Origin: Armillaria gallica
Taxonomy: Eukaryota; Basidiomycota; Agaricomycetes; Agaricales; Physalacriaceae
Assembly: GCA_037576215.1 (NCBI GenBank)
Contig: JBANDB010000005.1
Span: 4,712,001 to 4,776,000, forward strand
Length of the DNA stretch: 64,000 bases
Reading direction: 5' to 3'
Of this stretch, positions 11,465-20,439 are shown piece after piece. Numbering within the stretch: the first letter of the stretch is position 1; the number at the start of each line of letters is the position of its first letter. The position numbers and the translations under genes are program-made. The notes under the pieces were generated by a model. That model had not been told where the DNA came from. It did no database searches and saw only the letters and a program-made list of their open reading frames with translations.

Positions 11465-13302
11465 GATGCCATGGAATTGTATTCTGACAAAGTGCATCTG
11501 ATCAATGCTGGGGTATTAAGTAGTCAAAGGTGGTAACAATTGTGATAAAACGAATAATGACAAGTCCAAGATGTGCCGCTTAAGTTCGTGGTGCATCATG
11601 ATTCAATTCAATGGCGGAGAAGGAAAAAATCAATACGAGTCAGAATAGTGAAGCCAGTCGTCAAAGTTGGTGTATGGGAGGGTGTCTCCGGTCAAGGTCC
11701 AGTCAAGGATGTAATTCCACCAGTTCGTCCTGACGAATTCAACATCACTATATATGAAAGTCAACACGAAATTATTTGAATTGACAGGAGAAGAGTGGTA
11801 CACACCTAGGCCAGACGGTGGAACCGATAGCCGTGAGAGCCCCATAGAAAAAGTCGACGTAGTTCTGGAACGTGATGGGACACCCGCCCTCTTGCCAGGC
11901 GCAATCACCAACGATGCTTGCATATATCTGATAGTCATCCATAAGAATCCAATTTTACTGACCGGATTCCATAGAGGGCCTACTCACATTGTAATTCAGA
12001 TGAGGAAGATCAGTCATATTACCGAGGTTGGCGTCGTAACATTGTGCCAACTCCACAATTGGATGTGTCTATGTGAACGTGAATATCTTGAAGTGGAGGT
12101 ATAAATTAAAGAACTACACTCACACCTTGACAGGTAGCAGCAGCAACACAACTATTAATGCTCCACAAATCCCCACTGCCATTCAGATTCGTCATACAGT
12201 TATTCGCCTGGGAAGAATAACTAAGCACATGCCTTGCGAACTTAGATATGGAAAGAGGGCTCACCAATTCTGCACAAGAGCCTGAGGAATCGTAGACGCC
12301 GTGGTATATTCCTAGATATTTGAGATCTCCGACACACGCTTGTGTTATCTGGCGCTTGTTGAACTCGGGATGTGTGATTACCGCAGAGGCCAGCGGGACC
12401 ACCGATGCAGTGAGGAGTCCAAGTAAAGCCGAAAGCTTCATGGTAGATGCGAAGAAGAAAAAAAGGTCACTGAGTTGGGAGGGTGTAAAGGCCAACGAAG
12501 AAATGAATGAACGACTCTCATCTTTTAAACCTAGAAATGTGGGTCACGTTGGCTATCCAGCCATATGTTCCCTCTTCACCTCGGATCATCATGGAGTCGA
12601 GAGACGGTCAAGCTAGCCCGACGTGCCGCACCACCATGAATGGACGCCGGGTTATGTATATCAACGAATGCGGCATCTTGGCAGGACCTGGCGATTCGGC
12701 CATTGAAACACCAATGTGCTCGGGGGCAGTTCTGAAGTAAGCGGTAAATGGGAGCTAGCAAAGACGCAACCAGGCTATTTGCCACAAGCAAATAGTGGCG
12801 GAAAATTTGCGACCAGTGGGCCTGACAACGAGATGAGGCTTCAGATTTCAGGTTTTACATAAATTGACGAATAGAATGAAGCTTACTTCTAGGAGATGAA
12901 CAACTGGCAGAAGTGCATGCAACTGCGGCTATAATTGATTATTGTTACCATTCATGACTCGTTGAGTAACTCGAGAGTCGAAGTATCCGTCCTACACGAG
13001 ACTGGCTCAGTGGCTGGGGGATTTTTCCATCAGCGGTCCAGGAGGTACAAGCTTGTGAGCAACGCCAATTAGAATTAGCCAGTCGAGTCGTCGAATCTTG
13101 CTCATTCCATATTGGCTCCCACAAGTACATGGAAGAAAAAGGTTATACTTGTTCTAGCCTTGTATGTGCGTCGCTGTATGCCTTTGTATACCGCATCTCC
13201 CTTCCTCTTGACTCCTAATAAATTGAACACGCTTTGGATTGAGGGCCGATCTCATACTAGTGAACGTCGAAGGAAAAAAGGATACGGGAATTCCGGTCCG
13301 TC
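11465..13302. repeat. Tandem unit 2 (small secreted protein gene plus upstream region)
   Basis: Second copy of the 1.85-kb unit at 8,020-9,876, in the same orientation. It lies inside the left inverted arm and is mirrored in the right arm around 34.6-36.4 kb. Confidence 0.7.
11630..12441 (-). CDS. Small secreted cysteine-rich protein, paralogue A2
   Basis: Function unknown. Five exons give about 193 aa with phase-consistent GT..AG introns. The signal peptide starts MKLSALLGLLTASVV, and the propeptide ends HPEFNKR, a dibasic site expected for Kex2-type cleavage. The mature domain has eight cysteines (QAC, GSC, NNC, NSC, ATC, AQC, GDC, GGC), the first two segments around the conserved IGIYH/LGIYH helix. 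It ends in LDWTLTGDTLPYTNFDDWLH plus YSDSY. The ATG at 12,441 was chosen as the first methionine of the signal peptide; the longer frame upstream has no good start. It is the mirror partner of B2 (35,502-36,302). No break is seen. Confidence 0.74.
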
Positions 13303-13555
13303 CAGAGCCCGTTTCAGTCAGCCTAAAAGAGGAAGCACGATTCGCGACGTACGCTTAACTTCAATTTGAACCTTACCTTCATTTAGAAGCGGCAACTTTG
13401 GTTGGGCCCCATCCGCGAATAATTATAGCAACGAATAATCATCTTTATTGCAAGCCGGGCTCAAACTTAAAAATTCTGAAACAGCGAACAAAAAATAAGC
13501 AATCTTAAATATCATTATTCTGAATCTAACACAACGATTCAGAGAGAGAGAGCGA
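12442..13555. other. Region between secreted protein genes A2 and A3
   Basis: Promoter of A2 (TTTTAAA at about 12,523; gggtcacgttgg at about 12,540) and the upstream part of tandem unit 2. At about 13,427-13,440 it contains the intact site (tagcaacgaataatc) that is interrupted by a 406-bp insertion in the right arm. No gene was recognised. Confidence 0.45.
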
Positions 13556-14344
13556 CTAGCTATTAGAATAGTGAAGCCAATCATCGAAATTGGTATATGG
13601 AAGAGTGTCTCCGGTCAATGTCCAGTCGAGTATATAACCCCAGTTTGCTTCTACGCTGGCAAAACTATAATGGAAATGAAGTCAAAATCAGTCAAACAGA
13701 AGAGAAAATCACACCAACTCAGGCCATATGGTAGCATTGACAGCTGAGAGCGCTCCGTAAAACCAGTCGACGTAGTTTTGGAATGTGATAGGACACCCGC
13801 CTTCTTGCCAGGCGCAGTCGCCAACGATGTTCGCATATATCTAGTTACCCATCTAAGAATGTCGTCGCATCAAGTTATGTATACGACTCACATTATAACT
13901 CAAGTGCGAAATATCATTTGCATCGCTGACTTCGGAGTTGTAGCATTGCGCCAATTGTACGAGGCGACTGGTCTGTGTAAGCTCAATGTAGCTTCGGTGA
14001 CACGAAAAATCTTTGAAAAGGACTCACGCCTTGACAGGTCGCAGCTGTAGCGCAGCTCGTTTTGCTCCACAGATAAATGGTTTCGCCTTCGGTTCCATTA
14101 ACCTTTGCGAGACAGTCAAATACCTGTACGGTATATGGTTAAGTACCTGCCATATACGACCCCAGCATCCGAAGCTCACCAGTCGTGCGCAAGAGGCATT
14201 GTAACCTTCATGATACAGCCCTATGCTTTTAATAGCAGCTACGCACTCGGGAGAAGGGAGATCTGCACGTGCATCAATTTGAGGTAGGACGGTAGCAGAG
14301 ACTAATGAAGCGCCAAAAAGCGCAAGCCCTAGTGCAAACATCAT
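13556..14344 (-). CDS. Small secreted cysteine-rich protein, paralogue A3
   Basis: Function unknown; a divergent member of the family. Five exons encode about 195 aa. Signal peptide MMFALGLALFGASLVSA, then VLPQIDAR-ADLPSPEC; the dibasic site of A1/A2 is replaced by AR. Shared landmarks are IKSIGLYHEGY, ASCARL, FDCLAK, TSCATAATCQG, LAQCYN, GDCAWQEGGC, YVDWFYGAL, and ILDWTLTGDTLPYT followed by NFDDWLHYSNS. Exon 2 is longer by a few residues (GTEGETIYLW) than in A1/A2. The start at 14,344 is the first ATG; the upstream in-frame codons lack one. Its mirror partner B3 at 33,202 has lost the signal-peptide frame. Confidence 0.72.
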
Positions 14345-14913
14345 CAAGAGTAAGATGATGTTTAGTTCCGGAGACAGCACGAAGTATTTATAGAAAGAGC
14401 CTCCGGTGTACTCTCATACAGGACAGCGGCACTATGCCATCTGTTGGTTCCTAGCCATATGTCATCTCACGAGTCGGTCAAGGTTTCCCGTCGTGGCAAC
14501 CAAGTCAGGTAGACGACTGATATTCAGGGAGAATAGTCGACAATGCTGTGCGTGGGCACCGAGCAGGTCGTAGTTATGAAAGCGTCTAGCCCGGCACATA
14601 ATTGTAAACAAGGTTCCGCCGAAAATGGGGGCGAGGGGGCCGAGAATAGACGAGATCCCGTTTAGCCGTCGTTTCAGAGTTGTAAAAGATTGGATGAGAG
14701 GAACCGGTCGATGGAGCCAGAAACTCTTGCAGTCTGAACGCTTCTGAAATCTTCCCGCACGTAGGCGAAAAGCGGTTCCACGACGGAGGTGTTTTAGTGG
14801 GTCACTTCAACCAATGTAGGACAGTATTAAGTATGGCGTTCATTTTGCTTCTCGGTTCTCGGTATAACGGCGTAATTGTACCCTTGGTATGGTGTATTCG
14901 CAGTAGTGTACTA
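14345..14913. other. Region between A3 and the left HET copy
   Basis: Conserved in the right arm at 32,626-33,201. It contains the 3' flank of the HET copy and the A3 promoter (tatttataga at about 14,385). No gene is seen. Confidence 0.45.
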
Positions 14914-16650
14914 TTAGCAGAGATTGACCTTGACATTCTGCCGAACCACATCCAGTCCCTCTAGCCGCTGTCTCTCTGCACGATCAGGCATCTGGAAGAT
15001 TGACACTTTCTCGAACTTGTCTGCATTCCGGTGGCCAACCACCCAGTAGTACATCTTCCCATTATTAGTGTTGCCTATCAGTGTATACGTGTCCTCCTGG
15101 ATTGGGTGTTGGTGTTGGGCAGAGATTTTGAAACTGTGTTGGATGCCGTTGCTGTCCTCTACACGCAGCTCTCCTTCTCGGTCGTGTCCATGTTGTGCTT
15201 CGGATAATCCCCGTATTAAGCCCTTCTCGATGCAGTAGCCCCGGTGCGAGTAGCCTTCGTCAACAAAACCCCAACCCCACTCATCTGGGAGAACATCAGA
15301 CATGGCCTGCTTCCAGGATGGACGCCATCGAGCATTCTCGTGCCCCGCCTTAGGATACTGGAATAACAGATCCGCCCAGACCCACCCTCCGAGCACATCT
15401 ACCTGCGCCGACCATGCATCCTCGTCACTCTGTGCTGCGTAATAGGTGGGAATCGAGTCCGTCCTCAGAAGATAAGACAAGCCCGCTACACGGTCGACGG
15501 GATTCGTCGAGACCCTATTCTGCATCTCGCTTAAGACAGCATAAATGCTGAAATGGTCCATATTTTGAATGGACGACAGGTGCTTCACAAATGCTCTTTG
15601 TGCGTCCGGATTCAGACCATCTTCTGTCTCTCCGCCGATGAGAGACTGCCGCAGAAGCTGGATTTCTTGCATCGTCCACGCACGACGGAACCAGCTCCGG
15701 TCGCTGGTCATGTCCACGGTGCCACTCAGTGGCCGTCCCAGCCCGCTGAAGTAACAGAGCACTTTATCGGCACGCTCATACACGTGCCCAATAGTGGGCA
15801 CATCAAGCTTCCACTCTTCCGCACGTAGATCTTCCCTCGTTCCACCCGCCTGCCGCAGACAGAGGACGTCCTGCCAGACATACTCGGCGCCCTTCCTCAG
15901 CAGTTCAATCCGTATCCATTGGAGATCAATGCCTTTCGGAAGCGGAACGGGCCATGCTCGTCCATTGATCATTGTCCAAATTGAAACTCGTTCTTCCTCT
16001 ACAACCCAGGCATGGGACACGGTCCAAATCATAGTGAGGTCGATACCTGCAATCGCCCACGGAACAACCCGGTTGCTATACAGGTCCCAAAGATAGCGAG
16101 GTGGGACCCAACGGTTGAGGATGCGATTGCCGTCCATAACATGCTGTCGCATATCTCTGTCTCGACGTTCACTCTGGTCTATCTCATCTCTGATATACGT
16201 CCAATCCGTATACCACCTTGGTCTGAGGTAAGCGTAGGCGGCCCCAAAATCTCTGTTCGTCTCAGCATAATCGTGAAGAAAGAAATACAGCCCTGGCTGG
16301 TCCAGAGTGTACGCAGTGCCGAGAATATTGTTGAGCTTTTCCAAGAGTCCGCCTACGCCAAGGTCTGTGCATGGAGTGTCGGCCAGAGAGGATGAGATGA
16401 CGGATTTCCTGCGAGTCCACACGCGTTGCAGAGGTACTTTGATCAGCGACTCTGCTTGCGCGGAATCCTCGAGAGTCGAATGCTGAGATAGTGACTTCAG
16501 AGAGATTCATATACCGCCGATGGGCATCCTCGCTCTAAAATACTGTTGGTCAATGTATACTCAATCCATGCTGCGGTAGCGCACAATTCTCGACCAACTC
16601 TGCTTCAAGATCTCGTCCCTATAACAATCGTACCATAACTCTGCATCCAT
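14914..16650 (-). pseudogene. HET-domain protein, left-arm copy with 7-bp insertion
   Basis: Mirror copy of the intact HET gene at 30,896-32,625. A 502-codon frame (16,422-14,914) remains, about 98% identical to the right copy at protein level, but it has no nearby ATG. The first exon (ATG at 16,650) and start of exon 2 are present. Within exon 2 the left copy has gagagtc (about 16,471-16,477) that the right copy lacks. This 7-bp insertion shifts the frame and leads to a stop well before the HET core. The rest shows no further damage, which suggests recent inactivation or recent gene conversion. Translation from an internal methionine (for example in MRQHVMDGN) is possible but unsupported. 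Confidence 0.78.
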
Positions 16651-17738
16651 TGTGGGTTTCCCTGGTTCTATATGTCAGATGTCATTATTGAGCATCTGTC
16701 AAGACTCACTGGATACTGCAGACCCCTTCCGCCGTTTTCAAACAGACTAGTGTGCACGCTTAAAAGCCACGTAGAACGCTTGGGGATGGGTCACCCCGGT
16801 CCCTCTTTTCATCATTTCTTCGTGCCTCTTCACGTGATACCACATTCTGCTCCAACACAACATTAATGCCCAGGAAATAGTGGGATTGCACCATGCGACC
16901 ATCTTCCGAAGTTTCGTGTTATATCTGGATACACCGTTTCAGATGTATCCTGCCTGACACATAGCATCGTGTTGGAGATGAAGAGACGATCGCTGATGGC
17001 AGTTGGTAGTTGGCATCGACGAATAAATAGAAAGAGACGGGAAAGCCCAACCGGTCAATAATTGCGGCCAAATCCTGAACATTATTGACACCAGCTGCAT
17101 GATTACATAGCGTCCGGAGCCAGAACCGGGACCGTTAAACCTTGTCGTTGACGCCAGCCGACACCCTGAGCACTGCCTATGCACCCCGTCCATTGGAGCC
17201 TATTGAAGTCACAGCGACACTCAACGCTGTGTATCATCAGCATCAGCGCTCCGTGCTTGTGGGAAGCGAAATGCTAGCATGAATGGATGTTCCCTCAGCG
17301 AGCTCAAAGAAGCAGGAGCAAGGGCACACACCTACAACCTTGCGTTTTTCAACATCCATGAGAAAGTCTCGTTCTCGGCCAAATCCGGTAGAGTATCGTT
17401 GATAACTTGTGTGTCGTAGCTTGTGTTTGCATAAACTGTGGGACATATCGTTACACGGGGATATCCAAGTACAGTATGAGACCTAAAGAAAGCCTACATC
17501 AAGTAGCTACTATTGACGAAACGATTTGCTTACCATGAATATGCTCAAGAACAACCGACGTGCTCGAGGATTAAGCAAATGGTAGATATTGATATTGGTT
17601 TGGGCGTAGGCAGGTATCGGTGGTGATATCACTGTCATTTGGTGGCGTCTGTCGTGTCCCTTGCTTTGATGACCGTCAGAGCCGCCATTTCATGGTGGTT
17701 TTCGTGTAAAGAGAGGATGACCGGTGACGATTGTTCAG
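16651..17738. other. HET promoter side and direct-repeat region
   Basis: From 16,651 to 16,807 this is the left HET promoter, mirrored at 30,740-30,895. From about 16,866 on it is a direct repeat of 29,547-30,366. Splice-like gtaagt/gcttacc motifs occur, but I found no protein I recognise in either copy. Confidence 0.4.
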
Positions 17739-18110
17739 TTTCCGGTTTACCGGTCCGAAGACCGACGAAGCATCATGCATCCTTACTTTGCTCTTTACTC
17801 TTACTGTCCAATTTCCGACTGGATTCTGCCTCCTCCGAAATTGCAATAAACGACGGCTCCGACGGCCAGATAGATCTCATCGGTGGTCCATTTGCCGTTA
17901 TCGAATTCGACCCAGGTAAGCCCATTCAAGCTGCACCCTTTCTCATACTCATACTCATTACGCAGGCGTGTTCACATCCTTAACGCGTAAACTCGGAGTC
18001 AAGCACCTCGATATCGTCGAATTATACGACATAGAACCCAGGGCCGTCGACCACCTCCATCCGTACGGCTTGGTCTTCTGCTTTCGCTGGCGAAAGGACA
18101 CATCGGCCTG
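16866..18110. repeat. Direct repeat, left copy (noncoding plus 5' part of UCH pseudogene)
   Basis: Same-strand match to about 29,547-30,737. Shared anchors include ccatcttccgaagtttcg, gatgaagagacgatcgctga and acatcaagtagc. It runs into the start of the UCH37-like copy. It is clearly more diverged than the inverted arms, so the two duplications probably differ in age. Confidence 0.7.
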
Positions 18111-18640
18111 CTGACTCGGACTTCAAGGACCCAGCTGCTGAGCATGTATGGTTCTAGAACCAGATCAGCGACGACGCCTGTGCATCCCAGGCCATTCTGA
18201 ACATTCTCTTCAATTGCTCGAATGTCGATATTGGGAGGGAGCTGAGCGAGTTCAAAGAATACACGAGGGAGATGTCTCCCAAGGTGAGTATATGCGCATC
18301 TACCTCTCGCCACTCATTCATGCGCTACAGATGCAAGGGATATCTAATTCTTCTATGATACCAAACACTCATAATTGTCTCGGCGCTCGCTCGGTACGTT
18401 CCTCCGAATTGCCTACACCTATAGCCGTAGTAGATTAATGACCTCAGACCAGCGGACTAGACCTGTAACCGATCGTCTTGAATGGGAGGCAAGCTCACGA
18501 TCAAGGCTTGCCTCCCATTCAAGACGATCGGTTACAGGTCTACCAGCGGACATCCGAGGCGCCGACAACGCCCTAACCCGCCATCCTCGACGCTGCGAAC
18601 AAGGAGAAGGAACAGTATATTGCCCTTTCGTATACCTTTG
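17739..18640 (+). pseudogene. UCH37-like deubiquitinase pseudogene, left copy
   Basis: Degenerate copy of the intact gene at 24,547-26,079, including part of its promoter (tttccgg...accggtccg). The start region, GPFAVIEFDPG, SLTRKLGVKH and HPYGLVFCFRW are readable. The frame is lost after the FRWRKD segment, and the codon before the oxyanion Gln region is a stop (TAG at 18,155-18,157, where the intact gene has GCG). Homology ends in the lysine-rich linker at about 18,640, so the His/Asp half of the catalytic site and the C-terminal domain are missing. A hairpin element is inserted at 18,457-18,541. Its first intron has a normal GT donor, unlike the intact copy. Confidence 0.85.
18448..18550. 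mobile_element. 85-bp perfect hairpin insertion with 9-bp target duplication
   Basis: A perfect 36-bp inverted repeat (18,459-18,494 and 18,506-18,541) with an 11-nt loop sits between two copies of accagcgga (18,448-18,456 and 18,542-18,550; a tenth base, c, also matches). The intact UCH gene at 25,190-25,215 has a single copy of the surrounding sequence, so this is an insertion into the pseudogene. A 9-10-bp target duplication is the size known for Mutator-like elements, but the insert is all terminal repeat and shows no internal sequence. A templated fold-back insertion is the alternative. Confidence 0.8.
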
Positions 18641-18832
18641 TCTGCTTGGTGTGGGCGGCGAGGATAAACTTCGTTTGTCTGTTCATCGCACATCCCCGGA
18701 AACTGAGCTCTCAGAGGTGCGGCCTAAATGTCTGAACGTCGAGAGCTTAGGTCTAAAAGGAAGTAATGGAAAATTCAAGGCCTCGGTGTTTGCATGTATA
18801 AATTCAATGTGGTTAACCCTCTCATTCGAAGA

Positions 18833-19589
18833 ATGGCGCCCTTACCCTCGACGTCCCATTTGCTTTCAGCTCTCTCGATTTCCCACCGGTCATTCTTTGA
18901 GTCATTCAAATACCTGGCCCATCGCCTTGTCGACGTCTCATCATCGACAGCCTTCTCTTAATTAGTCCCGTGTGTCGCCTCGCTGGTAGTTTCGATAAAC
19001 GTACATGGGCAACCACGAAATAGTTTCTGTTTCGTGCTTGCCGATGCACGATACTCGATAAGAACTGGGCTCGAGTACGGAGATTTCTATATGTGTCCTG
19101 TAACGTCGTGATACAGTGCCGGCTGGCTAGAGAGCTCGTACTTGCCATCGAAGCACAGATGATCAGAGACGAAGCGCTCCTCATCTCCAAGCTACGCGGA
19201 TCGTATGGACAGGAAAGGTTCTTTCGCTTCACCAATCATCATCTGGGTTTGTGGTCTACGAGGGTTGATCTTCTCGACGATATTCCAGACATTATCTCCT
19301 CGATCTTGCAGTCATGTCTGACAATCATGGAGTGCTTCGATTACATTGAGCGATATTCCCGTATTCTGCTAGCTCGCTTCCAAGACAAGGGATGGGTATC
19401 ACGTCATCAAGGTCTTCCTGAGTTGCGATGGTGCTTGGAATGCGTCGACGATTCTGTGTCAGAAATATTATCCTGTCTGCGCATGGAGTCTTCTTGGACA
19501 GACTATCTCCCGTCGTGGGTAATCTCTTATCCTGTTCGTTTTCTTAAGTTCATTTCTTTCACGCAGGCGGAGAACCTAGGGAATGCATA
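18833..19589 (+). pseudogene. Family Z protein, disrupted left copy
   Basis: Copy of the gene at 39,568-40,347. The ATG context (gaatggcgcccttaccc) and the C-terminal two thirds (LRGSYGQERFFRF, LLDDIPDIISSILQSCLT, GLPELRWCLECV) are preserved. The middle is broken by a 2-nt insertion near 18,957 creating a stop, a 1-nt insertion near 19,017 and a 1-nt deletion near 19,092. The product would be helical and of unknown function. It lies directly upstream of family Y, as in the other Z copies. Confidence 0.75.
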
Positions 19590-19731
19590 GCACTGGAATG
19601 TACTGTGGTAAGAAGAGCACGACTATAGTTGTGTTTCCTACCTTCGTCGGAGGGCCGTCCCGGGGCGGCTTCTGTCTGAGACAGCCCCAAGATGAGAGAC
19701 TCTCCGAACTGTCACCATCATCGCAACTGCC

Positions 19732-20432
19732 ATGGCCATGTCCTCCGATGGCAAACCTGCAGCCATCGTTCCATCCTCAAAGTCCGATAAGCTAGACTGG
19801 ATAGACTGGTTGTGCCTCACCTATCCCGCACATAGCCGCAACGAGATACAAGAGTTTTATATCTCTCGATATGGCTCTGTGGATGCCGCCGAATCCGTCA
19901 TTGACGAGTACCGCAGCCAAGTTGTCGAGCCTGCAGGCAGCAGTCTCAGACATATGGGCGTGCGCTATTTTTTATGGTGTCTTTTGCTTTGACCAATCTC
20001 TCCACTTAGCTGCATCCTGCCGCAGATGAGATCATGCATGTTGTAGACATCAATGCCAAACACAAGATTGCCTTTTGGCGGGGAGACATGGCAGACGACC
20101 GCCAATACCAATTTGCTTTCATCAATTCTGACGGCCGACCGATTCCAGCACCCGATGGTGTTCGTATTTACGGCGTGCCACGTCCAGATGGAGGTGGGAC
20201 GATCGATGAGCTTCTATCTCTTGAAAGGAGCGGTCGCATGGCGACTGCTGATATAAGGAGTGAAGTTTTCGTGGCACCTGAGGGTGGAGTATATCGTGTG
20301 ACGGGATTGGGGGAAGTTGTTCATTTTGCAGTTCCCATACATGACGAGTTCGTCATCGCCCCCTTGAGGACCTTCAATAGGACTTTGGATGTCTCGGAGT
20401 TGTTGACAGTCTTGAACGAGGAAATTCTATAA
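19732..20432 (+). CDS. Family Y protein, intact copy, function unknown
   Basis: Two exons (19,732-19,959 and 20,010-20,432) give 216 aa. The N-terminal part has a Ser-rich start and KLDWIDWLCLTYPAHSR, IQEFYISRYGSVDAAE. The C-terminal part is a beta-rich domain with HVVDINAKH, FWRGDMADDRQYQFAFINS, IYGVPRPDGGG, VTGLGEVVHFAVPIHDEF and a final helix DVSELLTVLNEEIL. No signal peptide, membrane segment or known motif was recognised. Two further copies (28,122-28,861 and 38,846-39,445) are broken, so this is the only open one here. Its stop codon is 7 bp from the stop codon of the convergent IleRS gene. It may begin slightly upstream, in an overlap with the end of the Z copy. Confidence 0.6.
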
Positions 20433-20439
20433 ACTAAAA

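Larger units (their letters stand above)
9828..16807. repeat. Left arm of a large inverted duplication
   Basis: About 7.0 kb whose reverse complement matches 30,740-38,843 in the same gene order: kinase, secreted protein (A2/B2), secreted protein (A3/B3), HET gene. The outer boundary is at the shared aaatggtgatagtcgaaag; the inner boundary is at the shared gagggaccgg. The right arm is about 1.1 kb longer. That difference is accounted for by a 406-bp TA-flanked element and a 726-bp stretch present only on the right. The two HET reading frames differ at about 11 of 502 residues. Confidence 0.85.

Noticed and set aside
13541..13556. Run of ag dinucleotides
   Set aside because: Short simple repeat, mirrored in the other arm; no sign of function.
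16262..16510. 82-codon frame upstream of the left HET frame
   Set aside because: It is the HET coding sequence read in the wrong frame after the 7-bp insertion, not a separate gene.
17639..17983. 114-codon plus-strand frame
   Set aside because: It is the UCH pseudogene exon 1 read through its intron; the amino-terminal part is repeat sequence without protein features.
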